64,000 nucleotides of DNA from Pseudocercospora fijiensis CIRAD86. Taxonomy: Eukaryota > Ascomycota > Dothideomycetes > Mycosphaerellales > Mycosphaerellaceae. The stretch lies in assembly GCF_000340215.1 (NCBI RefSeq), contig NW_006921534.1:1421053-1485052 (forward strand), in the 5' to 3' direction. Of the stretch, positions 48,429 to 59,215 are shown in pieces (position 1 is the stretch's first letter; the number at the start of each line of letters is the position of its first letter). The position numbers and the translations under genes are program-made. The notes under the pieces are model-generated. The model searched no databases and had not been told where the DNA came from. It saw only the letters and a list, made by a program, of their open reading frames with translations.

Positions 48429-49150
48429 CTACTTCTGCTTGTCGACCTTCTCCAACATCGGCTTGTATCCCATCAGTCTCGCGACCGCAGCCAACGCACC
48501 TTCTAGCTTCCACGGAATCCACCATCTCAAGTCGCCAAGCCACCAGGCACTCGGGAAGATCACGCCACATGAGTTTGTCTCGTGCCTGTTCATCAATTCG
48601 TCAGCAGAGCAGACCGCCATCTCTCAGTCACATCATCTTCTTACTGGCTTAGCATGACCTGCAGCAAATTTGGCATTTTCCCTTCCTCGAACGCCTGACT
48701 GACATGCATGAATATCGTCTCAAAGAACTCATCATCCATGGCCTTTGGCACACTTGTCGGATGGGCCCACACCAGTATCACCGTGTCTTCTCCACTGGTA
48801 TTGGCCACGACCCAAGGATAGTGAGGCTGCATCGGCGGAACATGCTGCACCTCGCTTTCAGGAGTCAAGATGAGATCGGTCTGCTCGTAGCCTGTTGTGA
48901 GACCAAATTTCCCAGAAAGCACTTTGAAAGACTCGCTTTGGTCGAAGTGCACATGAAGCGGAGGACTCTTGCCGGAACGGTCAGCCGTTGAAGACGCTCG
49001 GATGAAGTGACCTACTATGGGATGCTTCTTGCCCTTCTCTAACAGTGGATGACCAGCTTTGATTGTTGTCTTGATGAGAACTCTTCACTGGGTTTAGCAT
49101 TGGCATCCCACTGGCGGTGCAGACTGTCTTACGATGCATCGATGCCATCA
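48429..49150 (-). CDS. Cupin-domain protein (5-prime end uncertain, possible frameshift)
   Basis: The last exon is 48,585-48,429, joined through a clear GTAAGA..CAG intron (48,586-48,644) to the exon reading 48,645 upward. The joined protein shows the cupin core LPLHVHFDQSESFKVLSG, the conserved PPMQPHYPWVV segment, ILVWAHP, FMHVSQAFEEGKMPNLLQVM, and a Trp-rich C-terminus (SAWWLGDLRWWIPWKL). It resembles the fungal cupin-2 proteins of about 200 residues. Upstream, IKTTIKAGHP and HPIVGHFI match the expected N-terminal part but lie in another frame: the shift is near 49,000. A further intron (GTAAGA at about 49,131, ending near 49,090) may join an earlier exon. Either the gene is broken, an unusual splice exists, or there is a sequence error. 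Substrate unknown. Confidence 0.65.
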
Positions 49151-50276
49151 GGCTCCAGAAACTCGACTATAATCGATCCATCAAAGACTGTGCGTGGTCC
49201 ACGGAGCACTCTCCGCTTCTTGTGGAATTCGACAGCCACGTTCGAGCGCCACGAACTTGAATTGCTTTTTTAGGATCTGGAGATGCCAGAGCAAGACACT
49301 TTAAGGGTTCGGAATTCGGCTCCGAAACAAGTGGGTCGGACACGGCTGAGGTGCAGCCGCATGGACTTGGTATGCAGTATACAAGAAGTTTTCTAGCCTT
49401 CAATCACTCCAGGAAGACACGACAAAGGGTTGACACCGGTCACCGTGGCCGCCGTCACCAGGCTGCTCGGGTGGGCGTCTTTTGCTGTCTTGACAGATCC
49501 CGAAGCAGGATCATTCGCGTAAACTTGAAACAGGCTGTGAAATCCAAGAGCTAGAGCGAAGGCCGACAGTCTTAGAATAGGCAGACACTTGCATGACTTT
49601 TCTGTCTACTTCTTGTGCTTCGTTCTAGTTGCATTGCTTTTGATTATACGATCGTAGCACAATCCTGTCCACTATACAGAAGAGTGCATTTCCTGTTCGT
49701 CCATTGCCAGTCCAGACAATCCTGGCCGAACCCCGTCCTACCTTGGAAGTATAGCCCGGCCGCAAGAGGACTTCGTTTGAGTCCATCTCAGACGCGGTTC
49801 TACGACAAGGCCAGTCTGTGGCTGAGACACGCACGCTGTGATACTATATTGGGAAGTCTTACCATAACACAAACATACGCCACGACGGACACCAAGAATG
49901 GAGCAGACCAGTTCACAGCAGAATTGCAATTATAAAGCCGACGAATTCTCTCTAACTTCCTGCCTTCTATCACACAACATCCTCTTCTCAATCACAACAT
50001 CGAGCAGGACTCGAAGATCTTCAGATAAACTCCTTTCCCAGCACATTCCAATTCGACACCACCACACGACGGCAACGAGCAGGACGCGAAGACCTTCATA
50101 CAACCTCTGTCACCAGCGAATTCTACTTCAACACCACACCACGGCAACGAGCAGGTCTCGTCAAGGCTCAAACCAGAACAACACCATTCCAAGACCCTAA
50201 TCAACCTTGTCCGAATCGAGCAAAGCAGAAATTCCCTCCATCTCTCACGGCAACACATCATCTCAAAGGACCCAGA
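49151..50276. other. Intergenic region, no supported gene
   Basis: A coherent minus-strand stretch (about 49,135-49,235, including VFDGSIIVEFLEPDG) may be a 5-prime exon of the cupin gene or the end of another gene. The rest shows only short frames. A tandem repeat is listed separately. Confidence 0.4.
50001..50165. repeat. About 74-bp tandem repeat, two copies plus partial third
   Basis: CGAGCAGG starts recur at 50,001, 50,076 and 50,148, each followed by TCTCGAAG-like and ACACCACACCACGGCAA-like segments. The periods are 75 and 72 bp. Confidence 0.65.
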
Positions 50277-50886
50277 ATGCGTCGAACATCGATCGGTCCC
50301 GTAATTCTCGGGTCGCCAGATCCAATTTTCGACGGACTCAGACCTGGAGATCCATGCCCGCGATGTAACCGCGCAGGACGATGCGTTGAAGAGCGAAGAT
50401 GTCTTAGCACCGATCCAAAATGGGATGTACCGACTTAGTGGAATGCTTGCGGGGATGGATAAGGTGGGAAGGAAGAAATTGGTCGTTAGCCAGACAATCA
50501 TAATTTCTCCCTTGATGCGGTGCAGAGAGGGACGAGATAGCCACTTGACAAGCAGATTCTCTGGCTCTGGTAGACAGCCAATTCTCACCGAACATCTCAA
50601 TACCAAAACCTTTCCATCTGCCGCCTCGTTTCCAGATCCGAACGTAAGATCCGCTGAAACAAACCTCAAAAAAAACCCCCTTCCTCATTCCGAAAACCAG
50701 AAAATCTCCATCCAAATTCCAGAGACATCTCAACTCCTAGCCCCTTCCACTTCTCAGAAAATCTCCAGAGCTTCTTCCCGAACCAATCTCGAAGTCCTCA
50801 GCACCGCAGGCTCCCAAAATATAAAAATCTTTGAATTCGAAGCCCATGAAATCGAAGAAATTCTTTTCAATCTCGAGGATTCGTGA
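50277..50886 (+). CDS. Possible small hypothetical gene with one intron
   Basis: The tentative model starts at ATG 50,277 with an open frame to about 50,426 that includes a Cys-containing stretch (CPRCNRAGRCVEERRC). The frame then stops. A second open stretch ends at TGA 50,886 and finishes with an acidic FEFEAHEIEEILFNLEDS. A GTACCG donor after residue 50 and a CAG acceptor near 50,577 would join them in frame with an intron of about 150 nt. The two halves are not recognised, there is no family support, and the splice sites are not strong. This may not be a gene. Confidence 0.25.
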
Positions 50887-52464
50887 TGTGTTCCGGCGGG
50901 ACTATTGTGACCAGGGAAGATGAAAATTTCTTTTTTGATTGCGAAGATGTAAATTCCAATTTTCTGGGATCATATATTCGTAAATTTGTCATCGAAGTTC
51001 AATGGGAAGTTCTAAGAAATGAAGTACTTCTTCGCTTCTTCTTCTTCTCCGAGTTCGTCCTTCCTGCGAGAATTTGAGATTTCGATGCGATGGGTTGGTT
51101 TCGTTAAGATGAATTTGCTGGTGATGATGATGTCGTCGTCGTCGTCGGTTTGTGGATGTCTGTCGTGGAAACCGGAAATTTTGCAGGCGCTTCGAGACTC
51201 TGTGATGCCTTGCTCACAGCCTAAGAAAATTCCTAAGTCGCTGAAGCCGTAGTATCGTGGAGATCTGTATTCGTGTAGTATCTAGGCTTCGGGATGCTTG
51301 TTGTGTAGGTTTTGTGCTTTGCAGATGGTACGGGCTCCGGGAAGGCGTTGCTCACATGCTAGAAGAATTGCCAGGTCGCTATAGCCGTGATATCGTGCAG
51401 ATCTGTGTTCATGCGGTGTCTAGGCTTCGGGGTGCTTATTGTAGAGATTTTAGGCTTTGCAGATGGCACGGACTCCGGGAAGGGCTTGCTCACATGCTAA
51501 AAGGATTGCCAGGTCGCTGGAGCCGTGGAACTCTGGAGTGTAAAATTCTTGCGCGTGTTGGGTTTGTCGTTCTGGCCTAACTTGGCGACTCTTGTGTCTG
51601 CCATTTTGCCCAATTATACTGCGAAGTTGGTTGAGGATGCGAGTTGACAGTATAAGTTGTGTGATATCGATCTTTGTGGTTGAGAGGCGATGATTAGTCT
51701 GAGTGTAAGTGATATTCTCAATTTCAAATTAATGATGGGTATATAGATATAAATCTGAAAATCGAAATCTCGTTTGGGTTCAGAGACTTTAATGCTTACC
51801 AGCTTTCCACCAAGATTTTTATACCAATTTATGTGGGCCCATTTCTGTCGGCTTGGCTCTCGCTGCGATCATCACCTTAACGTCGGTGCTCACCATCTGG
51901 AACTGTTGCAATATTGTGCGGCTCTGCAAGGACGACTTCATAGAGTCGAAGCATGACGGGGGTGGAGAAAAAGAGGGCAGCGAATTCGATATTGTTAGAA
52001 AGATCTCTTCGGTCAATGTTCGAAATGTTCCAGGCTTTTCGGTGAGTGGACTTGCGGCTGTGGAACGTATTTGCGAGCGATGAGAATATGTGATGGAAGT
52101 AAGATGTGCAGGCGAGGTCGGCATTTCGGCAACATCCGCGCCGACGACCAGCCCGTCATCGTGCTGACAGAGCAGAGGCAAGTGCGGAGCAGTGTCACGA
52201 GTCACGAGTGAATGAGGGCGGGGACATTCGTTCGCTTACCGGCGAGGTAGCAACTCTACGTAGCTTGTGGTACCCTGCGTCTCTGCTCTGGAATCTGCTG
52301 GATCTCTGCGCAGGCAATAATATTTAGTGCTGCATCCCCGAAGTGCCTCATTCTCCTCACTAATCAGCATTTCTACCTCGCTTTTGCCTATGCCACGAAA
52401 CATTATTTTCCGATAACCTCAGCTTCCTCTCCGACACCTCCGACAACGTATCTTTGCACCCACT
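50887..52464. other. Intergenic region with tandem repeat, upstream of Cub1-type gene
   Basis: No supported gene was found. It contains a GTC/GAT microsatellite near 51,121-51,150 and the 138-bp tandem repeat below. The final few hundred bases likely hold the promoter and 5-prime UTR of the gene at 52,465; a C/T-rich tract lies at 52,350-52,450. Confidence 0.45.
51190..51545 (+). repeat. 138-bp tandem repeat, about 2.6 copies
   Basis: GTCGCTNNAGCCG recurs at 51,237, 51,375 and 51,513, exactly 138 bp apart, with GGGAAGG-GTTGCTCACATGCTA and CTAGGCTTCGG-GTGCTT in each unit. As 138 is 46 codons, a plus-strand frame (51,257-51,580) reads through as two 46-residue repeats containing GLREG and HMLXXLPGR. 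There is no upstream ATG in good context, so it may be a non-coding minisatellite. Confidence 0.75.
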
Positions 52465-54076
52465 ATGACCGACTCACCATTCCAGCGCATACCGCTCGAC
52501 CCGAAAGAACAGCCGATCTTGGACCGAGTTCTGATCATCCGCGACCACCTATCCCTCCTCAAGCAGGACCGATCGACATATGTCAAGAGCGCAGATGTTG
52601 TCAAGCACTATAATGCGCTGGTAGAGCAGGTTGAGCTGCTGAACCGCATTCGCGAGAACAAGCGCGATGAGCAGAACAGAGTCGATACCGTCTTGGATGA
52701 CTGTTTCCGTTTGATATCACTTTTCTTCCTGACCATTGGTCGCAATCGAGAGGCGCCGGCAATCTACTCGTGCGTATCAACAGTAGACAGGCTGCTGAAT
52801 CACCTGAAAGAAGCTGGATTCTATCTTCCCAAAGATCTAGAGAGCATAAGCCAGAATCTGGACAAATGGGAGCATACCATCGAGAGAGGGCAAGATGAGT
52901 ACAGCCCTCACCTTCTGACCCTACTTGAGGCAAGAATCAAAGTGGCCAAGGCCAAATTACGTGAGCTTGAAGAGCCTCTGGGCGTCTTAGAAGCCGGACA
53001 AATGAAGACCTATGAGACTTTGGTCAGTATTCTGAGAAGCTTAAGCGCGTGCAACACGAGGTCGAGGGTAAGGGCACCAATATTTGCAACATGTTTGCGC
53101 ATGCTGACGTTCCGTAAAGTTCCCTACCAAGGAAGTCAAGGAATTCGAGAGGCAGCTTCTTGAGATAGAATCCAAGCTCAAGCTTACTCACGACGACCAC
53201 AAAGGCAAGACCGCACAAGAAGTCTACGCCGAGCGACTTGAGCTCATGAACAAATGCGAGAACTGCCACCAGGATCCCAACTTCGTTGTTCAGTCTCTTC
53301 TTGCACGCTGCCTGCTATGGGTTGAGATCATCCAGCAGAAGCAAGGCAAGATCGATGAACGTTTCAAAGAGCACTTCGACAAGCTGCTCAAGATCAAGAA
53401 CAGTCTTGACCAGATGAATCTCACCATGGCGTGGAGCTTACGCGAGACCGATCTTTACGACTTCCAGCGACAGCTCGACCGTATTGACGATTCGCGTGTG
53501 AACGGCAACTTTGTCGATGCGGAAGGAAAGCCAGCTGATCTCTACGCTCAGCGAACTCTCCTCTACCTCCTGCGCAAGTCCTACGCTTACATCTACCAAT
53601 ACATCATCTCCTCCGAACCCGTCTCGGAAGCACTCCTCCCTATCTACAACCAGCTTCTTACACTCAAGAGATGTCTGGTGGAAGTCAAGAAGAACGGCGG
53701 CGTTGATAGTCCGCGCGAGCTGTATCCATATTCGATGAAGCTGACATCCATCGACAACATGAAAAAAGACGGCAAATTCATGATTGGTAACGACATCCCT
53801 GAAGGACAGGGCTCAGTCTCGGCTTTGTTGGCAGAGTGCTTCGATCTGGCATACGAGCTGCGGAATGAATCCGACGAGCGAGCCCAGAAGCAACACGAAC
53901 CGCTGCCCGACCCAGAAGAGGTCAATGGTGTCGGGAACAGGACGACTAGAGATGATAAGAGTGTCAACTTCAAAGTCGACGGAATCGAGGAAGACATTGA
54001 TCTGGACTCAAATCCTGGTGCAAACCAAGCCATTACTAGTATGGGCCTGACCAGAACGAGGACAAGAGGCGAGTAG
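52465..54076 (+). CDS. CUB1: UPF0662 / DUF2408 protein, Cub1-like
   Basis: Exons are 52465-53067 and 53120-54076, split by a 52-nt intron (GTAAGG..AAAG, branch GCTGAC), giving 519 residues. The protein is helical and hydrophilic throughout. Landmarks are ILDRVLIIRDHLSLLKQDRS near the start, a Leu-rich segment with FRLISLFFLTIGRNREA, LLTLLEARIKVAKAKL, LVSILRSLSACNTRS just before the intron, and CENCHQDPNFVVQSLLARC after it. This matches the fungal family of S. pombe UPF0662 proteins and budding-yeast Cub1, linked there to proteasome function and DNA-damage response. Molecular activity is not established. The acidic C-terminal tail is typical. Splicing phase is exact, so the model is firm; the function rests on family recognition. 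Confidence 0.85.
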
Positions 54077-54636
54077 GAGAAGGGGGAAGTGTTTGACGCT
54101 TGGATTTTCCGATGCATGGCGTCCTGCGGCGTTTCACATACAGGCACGACAGAGTTGAAACTTAACGGCTGGTGGTAGTCTGACCACTTTTTGGGCATGA
54201 GCATGACTTGAGATGTGTGATTGTGGATAAGTACTCGCGAGGGAAGAATCAAGTGTATGAAAATTTGCCAGGCGAACAGTATGGATTGTGTCATTTCTGC
54301 CTCACTTTCAATCTCCTTTGGCTCTCACTCTCACTACTACTATTTGTTTGCAGTGACAAGTTCTGACCAGCACTCGCCACATCCATTTCGTGCGCAGCAT
54401 CTCACCAGAAACGATTCCAACCTCAGGCCCCAACCTCGGCTACTTCCGAAACTTCCCGTCTTTGCCAAGCAATTATTTCCTGTGTGGGCGTGCGGCGGTC
54501 CCCATTTCGAGATCACCGAAAGTCACCACACCTCGAATTCTCTACCACTACCATCCTCGCTCGGAAAGAAGACTCTGCCGACCTCGTTCGTCTGAGCATT
54601 CCAGTACCAAACAACATCACCAACAACACCCAAAAA
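54077..54636. promoter_or_regulatory. Intergenic region upstream of ribosomal protein P1
   Basis: 560 bases contain the 3-prime UTR of the preceding gene and the promoter of P1. C/T-rich tracts and an A-rich leader (CACCAACAACACCCAAAAA immediately before the ATG) are seen, as common for highly expressed fungal genes. No specific factor site is claimed. Confidence 0.4.
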
Positions 54637-55132
54637 ATGTCAACCGCAGAACTCGCCTCCTCTTACGCAGCCCTCATCCTCGCCGATGAGGGTCTCGAGA
54701 TCACCGTACGTTCCGCCTCACACTAGAGCGCAGCGATAGTATTCCCATCCATACACCTCGCGCAAGTCACTAACACTCTCTCCCCTCCAGGCCGACAAAC
54801 TCCAAACCCTCATCTCCGCCGCAAAAGTCCCCGATGTCGAACCAATCTGGACATCCCTCTTCGCCAAAGCCCTCGAGGGCAAAGATGTCAAGGATTTGTT
54901 GACGAACGTGGGTTCCGGAGGTGGTGCTGCGCCTGCAGCTGCCGGAGGTGCTGGTGCGGCGGCTGGTGGGGATGCGGCGCCGGCTGCTGAGGCTGCGAAG
55001 GAGGAGAAGGAGGAAGGTATGTGTTTACGCAAAACCCCCCAGAAACGGGATGGAGTTTGAAAACTGACGTTTTTTTTTTCAACAGAGAAGGAGGAGTCCG
55101 ACGAGGATATGGGATTCGGACTTTTCGACTAA
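54637..55132 (+). CDS. RPP1: 60S acidic ribosomal protein P1
   Basis: Three exons (54637-54705, 54791-55016, 55086-55132) give 113 residues, the usual length. The N-terminus [19 protein letters not shown] forms the dimerisation helices. The middle has [11 protein letters not shown] and [11 protein letters not shown], then an Ala/Gly/Pro-rich hinge, an EEKEEE stretch and the diagnostic stalk tail [12 protein letters not shown], which recruits elongation factors. P1 pairs with P2 on P0 in the ribosomal stalk. Introns are 85 and 69 nt with standard borders; the second ends in a long T-run before CAG. The A-rich leader before the ATG supports this start. Confidence 0.97.
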
Positions 55133-55700
55133 GCGCATTCGCAGCGTATCGTCACTTGAGCGGGTGGGAGTGGGAGGAATTGTGGACTGCGGCGATGCAT
55201 GTTCTGCGAAGATACCTACGACGAAAAGAACAGCTCATGATAAGGAGAAATGCGATACTTGGAAGATGGTATTCACGCAGGGAGGAAGAGATCATGGCGG
55301 TCAAAAGAAGGCACATATCATGCTGGAATCATTGTCGTTGATACTGCTACTCCCATCGTTGTGGCTATGGCTACAACGTGAAAACAAGACACCAAAGACG
55401 AACCCTAACGTGCTCGCCTGCTTTCTCATATCTCCATCCATGATCATATTGTTTTTGGTGTGAACACATTGCGCCCTTCTGTCTGCCGGCTTTAGTTTCT
55501 TCCAACACAAAGCTCCACATTAACTTTTACATGCGTTGTTCTTTTTGATACTCAATCATTACAAGTACATTGCTTCATGCTTATCTCGGCCGTGTCAGTA
55601 TTATCTCGTAGCTATGGCATTGCGAAAAAGGGTACAATATGTGAGTACTACTAGTAGTCGATGCGGCGCTCCTGGCGCGCTTTCAGAATGTGAGAGTTGA
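55133..55700. other. Shared 3-prime region between convergent RPP1 and SOG2
   Basis: RPP1 (plus) and SOG2 (minus) converge here. The 570 bases should hold both 3-prime UTRs. No gene motif was seen in the short frames present. Confidence 0.5.
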
Positions 55701-58587
55701 TTATCTCCTGGGATAAGATGTCGGGTTCGTCTCGCCTGCCCGCGTTCGACTGCTGAGACTTGTCAAGCTCGCTGTGCTTGCATTCGATCCGCCCGTCGGT
55801 AGAGGAGGTGGCGGTGGGAAGCTGTATTCTGCACTGTTGAATGAAGTCGTAGGTGTTGGTGGGACAATCGCTTGAACTGCCGGACCTAATGCTGCCCCAA
55901 TAGGTGTCGCTGGCACGGGAATTCCTGTAGGCGGACCAGGTACCATGCTCTGCTGGGCAAGGGCGGTGTTCAGCGGTGGAGGAAAGCCGCCAACGAGGGA
56001 TGCTGATGGAGGCGGCTTCGTCGATGGCGGCGAGCTTTGCTGTGCGGTTCGTGTGACGTCTCTGACCGCGCCCTGAAGCGGCTTGAGTTGGTGCTTGATG
56101 TTACCAATGTCAAGGCCTTCTCGAGCAAGTGCCATAACCTCTTCGGCGAAGTGCGCCCAGTCTTTGGTGAAGGTTTCGGCCATGTTCTTGAACTCGCCAG
56201 CATACCTGGCAGGATCGCCAAGTTTCATTACTTTCAGCCTTGCAAGCAGCTTGTTGTTCGTGGCGATGGCGAAGTCACATTTGTTGACAGCATTCGCGTA
56301 CATTCTGCTGATGCTCAAGTGCCCGCTCCGGTCTTCCTTCGTCTTGCGATTGAGAAGATCATCGCGAACAAGAGGGAGCGTCGAGTATGCCAGGTCGCAG
56401 CACGCTTTCAGCTTGAAGTACAGTCTATCGCTGTTGTCCTCGCCATCTGTCTCGGTAAGCACGCTGCGCATGGTATTACTTCTCGACATTTGGGTTGCGA
56501 GGTCCGGGAATGACTGATTCCAGCGAGGTGTAGCAGCAGTGCTGACCGAGGTCATGGTGTTGCTTCTACTGCCATTCGAGTGCAGTGGCACTGGTGGTAC
56601 CATGCCCCGGTAATTTGTCACACTGCTTGTGGAAGGTAGGATGGTGGCGCCTCGTCTGCGGCTGCCAGATGGTTTGGGCTGGGTAGGTGTGACTGTCCGA
56701 CTGCTCCAAGGGCCCTGTGAGATGCGGAGTGTGTTGCGCCGATCTGCTGGCTTGGTCTCGAAGCCCAGCATATGGCAGACATTCTGTGCTTCCAGCATTG
56801 TTGTATACGCTGAATTGATAACACATCGGACATGGAAAGCGTCGACCCGCTTCACTATCTGCTGTCGATTTCGATTCAGCTCCTTCACAACAAAGACATG
56901 CATGCGAAGTGCGGTGATGGCTGCTCGAACGATGGCCACCAGCATTGCTGAGTCCACTTCCATGTTGTCTTCCATAATGTTGTTGGCATTGTTGAGGAGA
57001 CGATCAAGCTCGTCGATTTGAGCATTTGCGCTGAACACTTGGCGTTCCAGCGTCGACCTCCGAGGCGTTCCGCTACCAAGCTGCTGAGCAATGTCGGCGA
57101 TAGGTCGATGTAGATAGAATAGCATGAATAGTACACGCCTCACAGCCTTAATGGCGTTGATTGTTGGCAGCCGCGAGTTTCGACTTTCGGGCAAGCTGGA
57201 GAGCTTTCGCGACAGCATTGCCCGGCTAACAGGACCGTCAATGGGACTGATTGCACCAGATGAACTCTCACCCCCAGCACTCAGGTAGCCGTTGTAATTT
57301 GAGGTCACGCTTGGTGCGCGGGAGTGTGGCGGCGTGAGAGTGGGTGCTGCGCTAGATCTCGCCGACAGCTGCGATTGCATCTCGCTCAAAGAGTTCATTT
57401 TCGCATTCTTTCGCGGCACATAGCCTTGCCTCCTGTTTCGTATATTAGCAGAACTGCCGACTGTCTCACTGCGAGTTCTGTGTGGATCCTGAGCTCCAGT
57501 GAGTAAAGGCGCAATTCCAGGTCGCTTGATGAATGTTTGGCTATTTGATGACAAGCCTCGAGCGTGAGATCTCTGAGGTATGGGAGGTGGTTCAGGCGGA
57601 GAGTCGGATTTCAGACTCTCAATGTTCTCGATACCACTGATGCTGGGCCTCACGGGAAAGCGACCACCCATGCGACCAGGCTTTGGCGGGCGGGGTGTTT
57701 CGACAGTACTATCTCTAGGATCGCGGTCAGCAGGCCGTACGACATAGCACCAGCAAGAACATGCCATACCTCATGTCTTCATCCGAACTTGCTCTCAATC
57801 GCTCCCTAAGCGCAGTAGCCTTCATGAATCGTTTGACCTGCTGGCACATGTCTTTGTCCTTCTCCGACTCAATCAATGATCGATCAGTAGATGGCTTGAG
57901 AACCTCCGGCGGAGGGAACTCGATAGGGTTCTCGTCGAACTTCAGCTTCACCAGATTCATCTCACCCAAGGCCAGTGGCAATCGGCGTATTTGGTTTCTC
58001 GCGACGGCCAGGAATTTGAGGTTGGCCATTTTCTTGATGTCCTCGGGTATGACATCGATCTGGTTCTTGCTGATGTCCAGGATCTCCAGTTTCGACAGCG
58101 AGAGCACCTAATCACACATCAGCCCAGCCCTTGCTTCTCGTGAGCCTCGTCAGGCTGAATTTCGTCATACCGCTTCGGGAAAGTGTCTCAGCTTGTTCCA
58201 TCGCAAATTGAGATAGCGCAAGCGATCGCACTGCGATATTGCTGGTGGTAATGATATGCGCGGGTTGTGTGAGAGGGCGAGCCTGTCCTACATCAGCACA
58301 CATTCGCACCTCCCACATTTGTACCAGGCCACAAACCTCTCGACGCGATCCTTGATCAATAGCACGACCTCGGCGGGCAGCACGCTGATGTTCTTGTGAC
58401 TGAGATCGAGCGTGCTGCCAGTCTGGGTGGCATTCGGGATGTCACAAGCGGCAGCGGCCGCCTGCACTTTGGCCTGGCGCTCGTCATCCTGCTCCAGCTC
58501 CTTGGTCACAAAGGCGACCAATTCGGCATTTGTCATGGGCGCTTTCGGCGGAGCGGTGCTGCTGGTCGACGGCGCGGGGTCTCCCAT
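55701..58587 (-). CDS. SOG2: SOG2-type leucine-rich-repeat protein of the RAM pathway
   Basis: Exons 58587-58337, 58282-58171, 58107-57770 and 57714-55701 give 904 residues with matching phases. Introns are 54, 63 and 55 nt. Residues about 55-190 are leucine-rich repeats, for example LDLSHKNISVLP, LRYLNLRWNKLRHFP, LEILDISKNQIDVIP and LKFLAVARNQIRRLP. After a Ser/Pro-rich low-complexity linker the SOG2 domain follows, with INAIKAVRRVLFMLFYLHRP and helical segments to about residue 800, then a Pro-rich tail. In yeasts Sog2 works with the Cbk1-Mob2 kinase module in polarised growth and cell separation. The start shown precedes MTNAELVAFVTKELEQ; the long upstream open stretch is not needed. Family assignment is by overall architecture. 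Confidence 0.85.
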
Positions 58588-59194
58588 CGTCGTGGCATGC
58601 GCATGTTCTCGGAGACGTGGCAGCGGGGCGGAATTGCAGATCAGCAGCTGGGGAGGGAGCGGGAGGCGTGGGACATGGCGATGGCGATGGCGAAGGCGAA
58701 GTTGCACATGGAGCAGGGTGGTGTGAGTAGCAGCGTGGCCGAGGGGGCCCTGAGCACTCTGCAGATTACTATGGAGTGGCAGCGAAGAAGGCTTCGGCGG
58801 CGACGGCGGCGGGTTCCTGCATGGCTCCATCGGCTCCAGCGCAGAAAGCATAATCATTGTCCCACTCCCGCTTCCGCCCAGACACTCCCACTCCTCCGAC
58901 GCGGCGAGCATCCTTGTCTACATCCTTCTGCCCGTGCGACATGTGCGCTATATAGCGTCTACGTCGCTGCTGCTGCACCTGTCGCATCCCTGCTTCCTCC
59001 ATCGTTGTCGCTGCTCGCCCTCTGCTCTACCTGATTTGCTCCCTCGCACGGCGCGCCACAACCACGCCAAGGCCAAGGCCAAAGCGGAAGGCGGCCCGCG
59101 GAAACACGCACCCTCGCACCTCCTGAAACTCTGCGCACTTGCACTTGCCAAATCATCCAGTCGAGCCTCGAGCCTCAACTCTAATCCTCATAGC
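58588..59194. promoter_or_regulatory. Divergent promoter region of SOG2 and lipoate ligase
   Basis: About 0.6 kb lies between the two start codons and presumably drives both genes. It contains repeated GGCGATGGCGATGG-like units near 58,675-58,700 and a TATATAG at 58,949-58,955. No defined binding site can be claimed. Confidence 0.4.
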
Positions 59195-59215
59195 ATGGCT
59201 GAGGCTCAAGCTTAA
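59195..59215 (+). promoter_or_regulatory. Six-codon upstream ORF abutting the ligase start
   Basis: ATG GCT GAG GCT CAA GCT TAA is followed without a spacer by the ATG at 59,216. If the transcript starts upstream, ribosomes would meet this uORF first and would have to reinitiate or leak past it. Confidence 0.45.

Noticed and set aside
49992..50669. 225-codon open frame on the minus strand
   Set aside because: It runs through a tandem repeat and a C-rich plus-strand region, shows no motif, and looks like an antisense shadow.
53644..54294. 216-codon minus-strand frame over the Cub1-like exon
   Set aside because: Shadow of the sense gene, whose splice phase and family match are firm.
56037..56513. 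Plus-strand frames of about 150 codons inside SOG2
   Set aside because: Antisense shadows of the well-supported SOG2 exon.
58288..58911. Long N-terminal extension of SOG2 starting at 58,911
   Set aside because: The extra part is low-complexity His/Pro/Leu-rich promoter-like sequence; the ATG at 58,587 gives a normal start.
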